From NCBI RefSeq assembly GCF_014873485.1, contig NZ_JADBDT010000001.1, forward strand, positions 248,001-312,000: DNA of 64,000 bases, read 5' to 3'. A program made the translations under genes and the position numbers. The stretch comes from Sphingopyxis sp. OAS728 (GTDB taxonomy: Bacteria; Pseudomonadota; Alphaproteobacteria; Sphingomonadales; Sphingomonadaceae). The notes under the pieces were generated by a model, which was not told the origin of the DNA, ran no database searches, and saw only the letters and a program-made list of their open reading frames with translations. Shown here one piece after another: positions 35,648-44,631 of this stretch. The number at the start of each line of letters is the position of its first letter. Position 1 is the first letter of the stretch.

Positions 35648-37687
35648 GTGATCCAGGCGATCGTTTTCCTGCCGCTGCTGGCGGCTATCATCGCAGGCCT
35701 CGGCCAGCGCGTGGTCGGCAATGTGCCGTCCAAAATCCTGACGACCGGCGCGCTGTTCACCAGCTGCGCCTTGAGCTGGCCGATTTTCCTGTCGTTCGTG
35801 GGCGGAAGCGGCGAAGCGACGGTGACGCCGGTGCTGCACTGGGTGTCGTCGGGCGCTCTCCAGTTCAACTGGGAGCTGCGCGTCGATACGCTGACCGCGG
35901 TGATGCTCGTCGTGATCACGACGGTGTCTGCGCTCGTCCACCTCTATAGCTGGGGCTATATGGAGGAAGACCCGGACCAGCCGCGCTTCTTCGCCTATCT
36001 CTCGCTCTTCACCTTCGCGATGCTGATGCTCGTGACCGCGAACAATCTGGTCCAGATGTTCTTCGGCTGGGAAGGCGTCGGCCTCGCATCCTATCTGCTC
36101 ATCGGTTTCTGGTACAAGAAGCCGAGCGCCAACGCCGCGGCGATCAAGGCGTTCGTCGTCAACCGCGTCGGCGACCTTGGCTTCATGCTCGGCATCTTCG
36201 GCACCTTCCTCGTCTTCGGCACCGTCTCGATCCCCGAGATTCTGGCTGCCGCACCGGGCATGGCGGGTTCGACGATCAGCTTCATGGGCATGCGTCTCGA
36301 CACGATGACGATCCTCTGCCTGCTGCTGTTCATCGGCGCGATGGGCAAGTCGGCGCAGCTTGGCCTGCACACATGGCTTCCCGACGCGATGGAAGGCCCG
36401 ACCCCGGTGTCGGCGCTGATCCACGCCGCGACGATGGTCACCGCGGGCGTCTTCATGGTCTGCCGCCTGTCGCCGATGTTCGAAACCTCGGACGTTGCGC
36501 AGGGCGTCGTGATGTTCGTCGGCGCCGCGACCTGCTTCTTCGCCGCGACCGTCGCGACGACGCAGTGGGACATCAAGCGGGTCATCGCCTATTCGACCTG
36601 TTCGCAGCTCGGTTACATGTTCTTCGCCGCGGGCGCGGGCGCTTATGGCGCCGCGATGTTCCACCTGTTCACGCACGCCTTCTTCAAGGCGTTGCTGTTC
36701 CTCGGTGCCGGTTCGGTGATCCATGCGATGCACCACGAACAGGACATGCGTTATTATGGCGCGCTCCGGAAATCGATCCCGCTCACCTATTGGGCGATGA
36801 TGCTCGGCACGCTGGCGATCACCGGCGTCGGCATCGCGGGCGTCGCAGGCTTTGCCGGTTTCTATTCGAAGGACGGCATCCTCGAGGCCGCCTATGCGAG
36901 CGGTGGCGGCGGCGTGGTGGCCTTCTGGGTCGGCATTTTTGTGGCCTTCCTCACCAGCTTCTATTCGTGGCGCCTCGTCTTCCTGACCTTCTATGGCAAG
37001 GCGCGCTGGGAACAGAGCGAGCATATCCAGCACGCGGTTCACGATGATCACGGCCATGGTCATGACGATCATGCGCACGACGACCATCACCATCACGACG
37101 CGCATGGCGACGGCACCGCGGGCTATCACCCGCACGAAAGCCCGATCTCGATGCTCATCCCGCTGGTCGTGCTGTCGATCGGCGCGGTGTTCGCGGGCAT
37201 CGCGTTCCATCACCAGTTCATCTACCCCGAAGAGGGCATGGCGTTCTGGAAGGGCAGCCTCGCGTTCGACGAGCATCTGATGCACGCGGCGCACGAGGTT
37301 CCGTTGTGGGTGAAATGGACGCCGTTCACGGTGATGGCGATCGGCCTGTTTCTCGCGTGGAACAGCTATATCCGCAACACCACGCTGCCGGCGCGCTTCG
37401 TGGCGCAGTTCAAGCTGCTCCATCAGTTCCTGTACAATAAATGGTATTTCGACGAGCTCTACAACATCCTCTTCGTGAAGCCTGCCTTCGCGATCGGCCG
37501 CTTCTTTTGGAAGCGCGGGGATGAAGGCACCATCGACCGCTTCGGTCCCGATGGCGCCGCCGCGCTCGTCGCTGGGGGGACCCGTCTCGCGGTCCGGCTG
37601 CAATCGGGTTATGTTTATGGATATGCGTTTGTGATGCTGCTCGGTCTTGTCGGCCTCGCCAGCTGGGCCATGGTGAATTTCCTGTGA
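35648..37687 (+). CDS. nuoL: NADH-quinone oxidoreductase subunit L with His-rich loop
   Basis: 679 residues from GTG 35648. It is the distal antiporter-like pump with a long lateral helix. Signatures: [54 protein letters not shown] and [20 protein letters not shown]. Around residues 461-495 a soluble loop reads [20 protein letters not shown] and on to YHPHES; more than 15 His and many Asp in about 35 residues is far beyond ordinary NuoL and looks metal-binding. The remainder is normal and ends with the lateral helix and terminal transmembrane segment. Confidence 0.96.
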   Translation: MIQAIVFLPLLAAIIAGLGQRVVGNVPSKILTTGALFTSCALSWPIFLSFVGGSGEATVTPVLHWVSSGALQFNWELRVDTLTAVMLVVITTVSALVHLYSWGYMEEDPDQPRFFAYLSLFTFAMLMLVTANNLVQMFFGWEGVGLASYLLIGFWYKKPSANAAAIKAFVVNRVGDLGFMLGIFGTFLVFGTVSIPEILAAAPGMAGSTISFMGMRLDTMTILCLLLFIGAMGKSAQLGLHTWLPDAMEGPTPVSALIHAATMVTAGVFMVCRLSPMFETSDVAQGVVMFVGAATCFFAATVATTQWDIKRVIAYSTCSQLGYMFFAAGAGAYGAAMFHLFTHAFFKALLFLGAGSVIHAMHHEQDMRYYGALRKSIPLTYWAMMLGTLAITGVGIAGVAGFAGFYSKDGILEAAYASGGGGVVAFWVGIFVAFLTSFYSWRLVFLTFYGKARWEQSEHIQHAVHDDHGHGHDDHAHDDHHHHDAHGDGTAGYHPHESPISMLIPLVVLSIGAVFAGIAFHHQFIYPEEGMAFWKGSLAFDEHLMHAAHEVPLWVKWTPFTVMAIGLFLAWNSYIRNTTLPARFVAQFKLLHQFLYNKWYFDELYNILFVKPAFAIGRFFWKRGDEGTIDRFGPDGAAALVAGGTRLAVRLQSGYVYGYAFVMLLGLVGLASWAMVNFL

Positions 37688-39240
37688 GCGGCTTTCCGAT
37701 CCTTTCGCTGATGCTGGCGGTCCCCGCGATCGCCGCCATCGCCTGCCTGTTCGTCGGCGACAAAATGTCGCGCTTCGTCGCGCTCGGCGCGACGCTCGCG
37801 ACCTTCGTGCTCGGCTGCATCCTGTGGGCGAACTTCGATGTCGGTGGCGCGCAGTGGCAGTTCCCAGAACTGCACGAGGGCATTTTCGGCCGCTTCAACT
37901 ATGCGCTCGGCATCGACGGCATGGCGCTGATGCTGATCATGCTCAGCGTCTTCCTGATGCCGCTCTGTATCCTCGCCAGCTGGGACGCGATCAAACAGCG
38001 CGTCGGGCTCTACATGGCGATGTTCCTGATCATGGAAGTCGTCATGATCGGCGTCTTCATGGCGCAGGATCTGCTGCTCTTTTACATCTTCTTCGAAGCC
38101 GGCCTGATCCCGATGTATTTCATCATCGGCATCTGGGGCGGGGCGAACCGCAAATATGCGGCGTTCAAATTCTTCCTCTACACGCTGCTCGGATCGGTGC
38201 TGATGCTGATCGCGATGATCGCGATGATCGCGGAAGCGGGCACGACCGACATCCCGACGCTGCTGAACTATGATTTCCCGGTTCAGATGCAGACGTGGCT
38301 GTGGCTCGCCTTCTTCGCCAGCCTCGCGGTCAAGATGCCGATGTGGCCCGTCCACACCTGGCTTCCCGACGCGCACGTGCAGGCGCCGACTGCGGGTTCG
38401 ATGATCCTTGCGGGCGTGCTTCTGAAGCTGGGCAGCTATGGTTTCCTGCGCTTCATGATGCCGATGTTCCCCGACGCCTCTGCGCAGTTGATGTGGATCG
38501 TCTTTGCGCTTTCGATGATCGCGGTGGTCTACACCAGCCTCGTCGCGCTCGTGCAGAGCGATATGAAGAAGCTGATCGCCTATTCGTCGGTCGCGCACAT
38601 GGCGATCGTCACCGCGGGCCTGTTCGCCTTCAACCAGCAGGGGATCGAAGGCGCGCTGATCATCATGCTCAGCCATGGTGTCGTCTCGGCCGCGCTCTTC
38701 TTCTGCGTCGGCGTGATCTACGACCGGCTCCACACGCGCGAGATCGACCGTTACGGCGGCCTCGCGGTGAACATGCCGGCCTATGCGCTGTTCTTCATGC
38801 TGTTCACCATGGCATCGATCGGCCTGCCGGGCACCAGCGGCTTCGTCGGCGAATTCCTGAGCCTCGCGGGCATTTATGAAGCCTCGAGCTGGGTCGCCTT
38901 CGTGTGCACCACCGGGATCATCCTCGGCGCTGCATATATGCTCTATCTCTACCGCCGCGTCGTGTTCGGCGAACTGACCAAGGACGATGTGAAGGCAATG
39001 CCTGACCTCAACGCACGCGAATGGACGATCATGGTGCCGCTGGCTGCCGTGGCGCTGTGGATGGGCGTCTATCCCGAAAGCTTCCTCGCGCCGATGCGCG
39101 GTGACGTGACCACGGTCGTCGCGCGTCTCGCGCCCGCCAAGCCTGCAGGCGACGCGCACCTTGCCGCCGGCAAGCCGAAGCCTGCCGCAGCGCATGGAGA
39201 AGCGGCCCACGGATCGAGCCATGCAGGAGGCGTCCAATGA
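37684..39240 (+). CDS. nuoM: NADH-quinone oxidoreductase subunit M
   Basis: 518 residues from GTG 37684 in a GTGA overlap with nuoL. Antiporter-like pump with about 14 helices. Motifs: [20 protein letters not shown] (with the key Glu), [20 protein letters not shown] (Lys and HTWLPDAH) and [19 protein letters not shown]. The last about 35 residues ([20 protein letters not shown] and onward) form an Ala/His/Lys-rich tail on the far end, not part of the core fold. nuoN overlaps by four bases. Confidence 0.97.
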   Translation: MSGFPILSLMLAVPAIAAIACLFVGDKMSRFVALGATLATFVLGCILWANFDVGGAQWQFPELHEGIFGRFNYALGIDGMALMLIMLSVFLMPLCILASWDAIKQRVGLYMAMFLIMEVVMIGVFMAQDLLLFYIFFEAGLIPMYFIIGIWGGANRKYAAFKFFLYTLLGSVLMLIAMIAMIAEAGTTDIPTLLNYDFPVQMQTWLWLAFFASLAVKMPMWPVHTWLPDAHVQAPTAGSMILAGVLLKLGSYGFLRFMMPMFPDASAQLMWIVFALSMIAVVYTSLVALVQSDMKKLIAYSSVAHMAIVTAGLFAFNQQGIEGALIIMLSHGVVSAALFFCVGVIYDRLHTREIDRYGGLAVNMPAYALFFMLFTMASIGLPGTSGFVGEFLSLAGIYEASSWVAFVCTTGIILGAAYMLYLYRRVVFGELTKDDVKAMPDLNAREWTIMVPLAAVALWMGVYPESFLAPMRGDVTTVVARLAPAKPAGDAHLAAGKPKPAAAHGEAAHGSSHAGGVQ

Positions 39241-40670
39241 CCGCCGACCTGATGCTCATCTGGCCCGAACTGATCCTGACGATCGGCGGGCTCATTACGC
39301 TGATGCTCGGTACCTTCTTCGGTGACCGCAATGTCGGCCTTTATCAGCTGAGCTCGCTGCTGACGCTTGCAGCCGCCGCGGCGGCCGTCGTCGCGCTGTT
39401 CGGTATCGAAACGACGGTCTTTTCGGGCACGCTGTCGGTCGACAGCTTCGGCGGTTTCGCCAAGCTGCTGATCTATGCCGCGAGCTTCGTCTGCATCGTC
39501 ATCGCGCCGCGCTTCTTCAACGGCGCAATGCGGGCCGAATATCCGACGCTGATCCTCTTCGCCGCGCTCGGCATGGGCATCATGGCCTCCTCGCGCGACC
39601 TGATGACGCTTTACGTCGGGCTCGAGCTCAACAGCCTCGCGGCCTATGTGCTCGCCAGCTTCATGCGCACCGACGAGCGGTCGAGCGAAGCCGGCCTCAA
39701 ATATTTCGTCCTCGGCGCGCTCGCATCGGGCATGCTGCTCTACGGCATTTCGCTGCTTTACGGTTTCAGCGGGACGACCGACTTTGCGGGCATCGCGAAG
39801 GTGCTCGGCGGCGAGCTCAACATCGGGCTGATCTTCGGCATCGTGTTCGTGCTTGCGGGCCTTGGCTTCAAGATCAGCGCCGTGCCGTTCCACATGTGGA
39901 CCCCCGACGTCTATGAAGGCGCACCGACCCCGGTGACGACCTTCTTCGCGACGGCCCCGAAAGTGGCCGCGATGGCACTGATGACGCGCGTCGTGATCGA
40001 TGCGATGGGGCCTGCGGTCGGCGCCTGGCAGCAGATCATCATCTTCCTGTCGCTCGCCTCGATCATCCTCGGCGCGGTCGGCGCGATTGGGCAGAAGAAT
40101 ATCAAGCGCCTGCTCGCCTATTCGTCGATCAACAATGTCGGCTTCATGCTCGTCGGCCTCGCCGCCGGAACGCAGCAGGGTGTCGAGGGCGTTCTGACCT
40201 ATCTGCTCGTCTATATGCTCACGACGCTCGGCGCCTTCCTCGTCGTGCTCCAGCTGCGCGACGATCAGGGCAACCAGGTCGAGAGCATTCCGGCGCTCGC
40301 CGGCCTGTCGCAGCGTCGTCCCGGCCTTGCGGCCGCAATGGCGGTGTTCCTGTTCAGCCTCGCCGGCATCCCGCCGCTCTTCGGCTTCTGGCCGAAGTAT
40401 CTGGTGTTCGAGGCCGCGGTGAATGCGAACCTCGTGCCGCTGGCGGTTGCGGGTATCGTCGCCTCGGTGATCGGTGCGTTTTACTATATCGCGATCATCA
40501 AGACGATGTACTTCGACGACAAGTCGGAGACCGAATTCCCGAAGGGTGGCGGCGCCATCGTCGAGGATGCGGTGATCACCGCGAGCGCGCTCTGGCTCTC
40601 GGTCATCGGCTATCTGTTCATTCCCGTGCTGGCGGTCCTTTCGGCCAGCGCCGCGACGGTGCTCTTCTGA
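39237..40670 (+). CDS. nuoN: NADH-quinone oxidoreductase subunit N
   Basis: 477 residues, third antiporter-like pump. Typical text: [20 protein letters not shown] (conserved Glu), [20 protein letters not shown] (Lys and [10 protein letters not shown]), [20 protein letters not shown] and [19 protein letters not shown]. Final nuo gene. Its stop TGA at 40668-40670 overlaps the apparent CTG start of birA, so the operon may run on into birA-coaX-RNase J. Confidence 0.97.
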   Translation: MTADLMLIWPELILTIGGLITLMLGTFFGDRNVGLYQLSSLLTLAAAAAAVVALFGIETTVFSGTLSVDSFGGFAKLLIYAASFVCIVIAPRFFNGAMRAEYPTLILFAALGMGIMASSRDLMTLYVGLELNSLAAYVLASFMRTDERSSEAGLKYFVLGALASGMLLYGISLLYGFSGTTDFAGIAKVLGGELNIGLIFGIVFVLAGLGFKISAVPFHMWTPDVYEGAPTPVTTFFATAPKVAAMALMTRVVIDAMGPAVGAWQQIIIFLSLASIILGAVGAIGQKNIKRLLAYSSINNVGFMLVGLAAGTQQGVEGVLTYLLVYMLTTLGAFLVVLQLRDDQGNQVESIPALAGLSQRRPGLAAAMAVFLFSLAGIPPLFGFWPKYLVFEAAVNANLVPLAVAGIVASVIGAFYYIAIIKTMYFDDKSETEFPKGGGAIVEDAVITASALWLSVIGYLFIPVLAVLSASAATVLF

Positions 40671-41395
40671 TACCGCCGATCGAGCGGATCGCGCAGACAG
40701 GTTCGACCAACGCCGACCTGCTGGCGCGGCTGGCAGGCGGTGAGCATGTCGGTGAAGGCCATTGGCTGATCGCCGACCGCCAGACCGCCGGGCGCGGCCG
40801 TCTGGGGCGCGGGTGGAATGACGGGCAGGGCAATTTCATGGGCTCGACCGTCGTCCATCTGACGATCGGCGATCCGTCGGCGGCGACGCTGGCGCTCGTC
40901 GCCGGAGTCGCGCTGGCGAAGACCGTCGCCGCGCTTGCGCCGGATGTCGGCGCGCAGCTCAAATGGCCGAACGACCTGTTGATCGATGGCGCGAAATGCG
41001 CCGGCATTTTGATGGAACGCACCGGCAATTCGGTGGTGATCGGCATCGGCGTCAACCTGACCGCCGCGCCCGAACTGCCCGACCGCCCGACCGCGACGCT
41101 CGCGGGCAGGGGCGCGGCGATCGACCGCGATCATTTCGCCGGCGCGCTGGGCATCGCGATGATCGACGCGCTGTGGACCTGGCGGCAGGAGGGCGTTGCG
41201 AGCATCGTCCGCGCGTGGATCCCGCAAGCGCATCCGATCGGCACGCCGCTCCGCGTCTCGGAGCAGGGCATCGACGGCTTTTTCGACGGACTTGCCGAGG
41301 ACGGTGCGCTGCGCTTGCGCCGCGACGGCGGCGAGACCATGTTGATCCATGCGGGAGACGTCGAATTGCGACGCCCGGTCGAGGAGGGGAAATAG
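40667..41395 (+). CDS. birA: Biotin--[acetyl-CoA-carboxylase] ligase, apparent CTG start
   Basis: About 242 residues. It activates biotin with ATP and attaches it to the BCCP subunit of acetyl-CoA carboxylase. The domain opens with ETGST-like text IAQTGSTNADLLARL and the biotinyl-AMP loop TAGRGRLGRGWNDG, both upstream of the first ATG (40838); a protein starting there would lack the active site. No ATG, GTG or TTG exists in frame before that. CTG at 40667-40669 overlaps the nuoN stop as CTGA, mirroring the ATGA/GTGA junctions of the operon, so I take CTG as start (ATA 40670 is less likely). Later motifs: LKWPNDLLIDGAKCAGILME and VIGIGVNL. The HTH repressor domain of E. coli BirA is absent. 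Confidence 0.82.
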   Translation: MIPPIERIAQTGSTNADLLARLAGGEHVGEGHWLIADRQTAGRGRLGRGWNDGQGNFMGSTVVHLTIGDPSAATLALVAGVALAKTVAALAPDVGAQLKWPNDLLIDGAKCAGILMERTGNSVVIGIGVNLTAAPELPDRPTATLAGRGAAIDRDHFAGALGIAMIDALWTWRQEGVASIVRAWIPQAHPIGTPLRVSEQGIDGFFDGLAEDGALRLRRDGGETMLIHAGDVELRRPVEEGK

Positions 41396-42181
41396 ATGCT
41401 GCTCGCGATCGACGTCGGCAACACCAACGCCAAATTCGCGTTGTTCCGCAGGACCGAGTTGCTCGCGCGCTGGCGCATCGCGACCGACGACCGCCGGACC
41501 GCCGACGAATATATGGTGTGGCTCGACCAGCTGATGCGGATCGAGGGGCACGACCGTGCCGATGTCGAGGCGGTGATCATCTCGACCGTCGTGCCGCGCG
41601 CGCTCCATAATCTCCAGCTGCTGGCGCACAAATATTTCGGCGTCGATGCCTTGGTCGCGGGGCGCGAACCCGTGACCTGGGGCATCGCGCTCAAGGTCGA
41701 CGAGCCGCAGTCGGTCGGCGCCGACCGCGCGGTCAATGCGATTTCGGCGCAGGCGGTCGAGCCGGGCAAGGACAAGCTTGTCATCAGCTTCGGCACCGCG
41801 ACGACGCTCGATCATATCGGCCCCGACGGCGCCTATCTTGGCGGGATCATCGCGCCCGGCGTCAACCTCTCGCTCGAAGCGCTTGTCGCGGCGGCGGCGA
41901 AACTGCCGCGCATCGCGATCGAAGCCCCGGCAACGAACAGCGTTATCGGGCGCACTACCGAAAGTCAGATGCTGATCGGCGTCTATTGGGGCTATGTCTC
42001 GATGATGGAAGGCCTGATCGCACGCATGAAGGCTGAGATCGGCAAACCGCTTACCGTGATCGCGACGGGCGGCCTCGCGACGCTTTTTCAGGAACAGGGC
42101 CAGCTTTTCGATCGTATCGAACCCGATCTGACGCTGAACGGGCTGATGCACCTCTATCATCAACGAAAGCCAATAATATGA
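41396..42181 (+). CDS. coaX: Type III pantothenate kinase
   Basis: 261 residues of the ASKHA fold. It phosphorylates pantothenate, the first step of CoA synthesis, and needs a monovalent cation. N-terminal phosphate loop [16 protein letters not shown], substrate region [10 protein letters not shown], second motif [20 protein letters not shown] with GGIIAPG, and C-terminal [11 protein letters not shown] are all present. The start directly follows the birA stop with GAGGAGGGG as ribosome site. Biotin ligase and CoaX side by side is a common arrangement. Confidence 0.95.
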   Translation: MLLAIDVGNTNAKFALFRRTELLARWRIATDDRRTADEYMVWLDQLMRIEGHDRADVEAVIISTVVPRALHNLQLLAHKYFGVDALVAGREPVTWGIALKVDEPQSVGADRAVNAISAQAVEPGKDKLVISFGTATTLDHIGPDGAYLGGIIAPGVNLSLEALVAAAAKLPRIAIEAPATNSVIGRTTESQMLIGVYWGYVSMMEGLIARMKAEIGKPLTVIATGGLATLFQEQGQLFDRIEPDLTLNGLMHLYHQRKPII

Positions 42182-43812
42182 CGACTCCGGGCAAGGAGCT
42201 GCTTTTCCTCGCATTGGGCGGATCGGGTGAGATCGGCATGAACGCCAATCTCTATGGCTGCGACGGCAAATGGATCATGGCCGACCTCGGCGTGACCTTT
42301 GGCAGCCACGATTACCCCGGCATCGACATCGTCATGCCCGACCTCGAATTCATCGAGGATCGCAAGAAGGACCTGCTCGGCATCATCCTCACCCATGGCC
42401 ATGAGGATCATATCGGGGCGCTGCCCTATCTCGCCGCCGACCTCGGCGTGCCGCTCTACGCCAACCGCTTCACTGCGGGGCTGATCGCGCACAAGCTTGC
42501 CGAAGAGGGGCTGGAGAAGGACGTCGACCTTAAAGTCGTCGATATCGACGACAGTTTCCAGCTCGGTCCCTTCGGTATCCGCCTGATCCCGCTCGCCCAC
42601 TCGATCCTCGAAATGAGCGCGGTGGTGATCGACACGCCTTATGGCCGCGTGTTCCATACGGGCGACTGGAAACTCGACGAGGAACCGATCCTTGGGCAAC
42701 CCGCGACCGCCGCGGCGCTGACGGCGATCGGCGACGAAGGCGTGGACGTCCTCGTCTGCGATTCGACCAACGCCTTCAATGCCGAAGCATCGGGCAGCGA
42801 AGGGGGCTTGCGCAAAGGGCTGGAGCAGGCGGTCGGCGCGGCGAAGGGGCGGGTGGTCGTCACGACCTTTGCATCGAACGCCGCGCGTCTCGCGACGCTG
42901 GGCGCGGTCGCCAAGGCGACAGGGCGCACGCTGTGCGTCGCGGGCCGCTCGCTCGACCGCATCCTCGGCGTCGCGCGTTCGGTGGGCTATCTCAAGGATT
43001 TCCCGCCGACGGTCGATTTCGACGAAGCAATGCGGCTGCCGCGCGACAAGGTGATGGTGATCGCGACGGGCGGGCAGGGCGAACCGCGCGCCGCGCTCGC
43101 GCGCATGGCCGCCGACATCCACCAGATCAAACTCGAGGCGGGCGACACCGTCGTCTTCTCGTCGAAGCAGATCCCCGGCAACGAGGTTGCGATCGGGCGG
43201 ATCATGAACCAGCTTGCGGCGAAGGACGTGCTGACCGTCACCGAAAAGCAGGCGCATATCCACGTCAGCGGTCACCCGGGGCAGCCCGAGCTTGCCGCGC
43301 TCTACGGCTGGTTGCGGCCGAAGCTGGTCCTGCCGGTGCATGGCGAGATCCGCCACATGCACGAACAGGCGCGTTTCGCGCTCGAAACGGGCGTGCCGGG
43401 CGCGCTGGTGCAGGAAAATGGCGACCTGGTGCGGCTTTCGCCCGGGGCGCCAAAGATCATCGAACGCGTGCGCGCGGGCCGGTTGATCCTCGATGGTGAC
43501 GTCATCCTCCCCGCCGAGGGCGAGACGATCAATGAACGCCGCAAGCTGGCGCTTCACGGCCACATCACCGTCGCGGCGATCTTCTCCGACAAAAGTTTCG
43601 TCGACAGCGCGATCAGCTATCGCGGCGTTCCGGTCGAGGATGAGCGCGAAGCCTTTATCGATGAGATGCGCGAAGCCGCCGAGCAGGCCGCGACTGGCCC
43701 CGCGCGCGACGAGGAAAAGCTGCGCGAGGCGATCCGCCTCGGCGTGCGTCGCATTGCGACCGACTGGACGGGGAAGAAGCCCGTCGTCGACGTCATGCTC
43801 GTCGATATATGA
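42178..43812 (+). CDS. rnj: Ribonuclease J
   Basis: 544 residues of the metallo-beta-lactamase/beta-CASP family; 5'-to-3' exo- and endonuclease for RNA. Zn motif [13 protein letters not shown] (His73, His75, Asp77, His78), then [11 protein letters not shown] and [12 protein letters not shown], beta-CASP region [20 protein letters not shown], and [15 protein letters not shown]. Start ATG 42178 overlaps the coaX stop (ATGA). Alphaproteobacteria with RNase J usually also have RNase E; RNase J trims 16S rRNA 5' ends and mRNA in relatives. Last enzyme gene of the chain from nuo. Confidence 0.95.
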   Translation: MTTPGKELLFLALGGSGEIGMNANLYGCDGKWIMADLGVTFGSHDYPGIDIVMPDLEFIEDRKKDLLGIILTHGHEDHIGALPYLAADLGVPLYANRFTAGLIAHKLAEEGLEKDVDLKVVDIDDSFQLGPFGIRLIPLAHSILEMSAVVIDTPYGRVFHTGDWKLDEEPILGQPATAAALTAIGDEGVDVLVCDSTNAFNAEASGSEGGLRKGLEQAVGAAKGRVVVTTFASNAARLATLGAVAKATGRTLCVAGRSLDRILGVARSVGYLKDFPPTVDFDEAMRLPRDKVMVIATGGQGEPRAALARMAADIHQIKLEAGDTVVFSSKQIPGNEVAIGRIMNQLAAKDVLTVTEKQAHIHVSGHPGQPELAALYGWLRPKLVLPVHGEIRHMHEQARFALETGVPGALVQENGDLVRLSPGAPKIIERVRAGRLILDGDVILPAEGETINERRKLALHGHITVAAIFSDKSFVDSAISYRGVPVEDEREAFIDEMREAAEQAATGPARDEEKLREAIRLGVRRIATDWTGKKPVVDVMLVDI

Positions 43813-43828
43813 GCCGGGAATAATTGCG

Positions 43829-44098
43829 ATGAAATGGACCTCGGCGCTCGCCATCTATCTGCTGTTCTGGGCGTTCAGCGCCTTCTTCGTGCTGCCCTTC
43901 CACGGCCGCCGTCCGGATGATGATGCGACGCCGCTGGTCAAGGGGCAGGAGCCGGGCGCGCCCGCGGTCCTTCGCCCCAAGCGCATCCTGTTGCAGATGA
44001 CGATCGCGGCGACGATCGCCTTCGCCCTCTATTATCTCGCTTATGTGAACGGTTGGGCCGACCCCGACGTGCTCAGCGGGCGGGCCGCAACGCGATAA
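43829..44098 (+). CDS. DUF1467 family membrane protein
   Basis: 89 residues: MKWTSALAIYLLFWAFSAFF then VLPFHGRRPDDD, a linker, and a second helix LLQMTIAATIAFALYYLAYV. Two membrane segments with the VLPFG/H-type motif after the first match DUF1467, a small alphaproteobacterial inner-membrane protein of unknown function. It follows RNase J by 16 bases, a pairing that recurs in this class. Confidence 0.82.
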   Translation: MKWTSALAIYLLFWAFSAFFVLPFHGRRPDDDATPLVKGQEPGAPAVLRPKRILLQMTIAATIAFALYYLAYVNGWADPDVLSGRAATR

Positions 44099-44107
44099 GT
44101 CCCATTC

Positions 44108-44524
44108 TCAACGCGGTTTGGGTGCTGAAATATAGAGGCCGCCCGTGTTCGGATCGATCGAGAGCTCGGGCGAACTTTTGCACGGGAAGACGGAGTTCAT
44201 CGCCATCATAAACAGATGGTGCGTGGAAATCTGCCGGATCTGCGGGTTGTCGCGAAGGAATTTGTGAAAAACGTCGCGATGCTGCTCGTACGACGCGCCT
44301 GCGGGCAGGCAATATAGCGCCTCCTCGGGCGATTTGCCCGTGTTCATGATCGGCGCATCGGCGATGCCCATGAAATATCCGATGCAGGCGCTATAGTCCT
44401 TCGGGCCCGCGACGCATTGATTGTAATAGGAATTGCCGCCCGCAAGGCTCTCGCGGACCTGGGCGGCCGCACTTTGGGTCGGCGCCATCCCCGCAAGCAG
44501 GGCCAGAGCAATCAGCCGCACCAT
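44108..44524 (-). CDS. Secreted Rap1a/Tai-like protein
   Basis: 138 residues. Signal peptide about 1-22 (LIALALLAGMAPTQSAAA-Q). The mature part NSYYNQCVAGPKDYSACIGYFMGIADA, CLPAGASYEQHRDVFHKFL and NSVFPCKSS has four Cys and the core of the Rap1a/Tai family, first known as periplasmic immunity proteins against type VI amidase effectors. No type VI effector is adjacent, and many proteobacteria carry such orphan members, so an immunity role is not established here. Confidence 0.7.
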   Translation of the reverse strand: MVRLIALALLAGMAPTQSAAAQVRESLAGGNSYYNQCVAGPKDYSACIGYFMGIADAPIMNTGKSPEEALYCLPAGASYEQHRDVFHKFLRDNPQIRQISTHHLFMMAMNSVFPCKSSPELSIDPNTGGLYISAPKPR

Positions 44525-44631
44525 TCGCCCTCCCCAATAATTCTCAGCCGATTCTTACACCGAATGGCCTGCGCCGGCCTAATGATATGATAAGCTCGAG
44601 CGACAGACCCCGCTGAATGACGTGAACAGGC

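Noticed and set aside
35582..39237. Very long minus-strand open frames opposite nuoL and nuoM (over 500 codons each)
   Set aside because: His/Arg/Glu-rich shadow sequence of conserved plus-strand genes; no motif, no ribosome site.
40838..41395. ATG at 40838 as the start of biotin ligase
   Set aside because: It would remove the TGST and GRGRxG motifs needed for biotinyl-AMP formation, which are encoded in frame just upstream.
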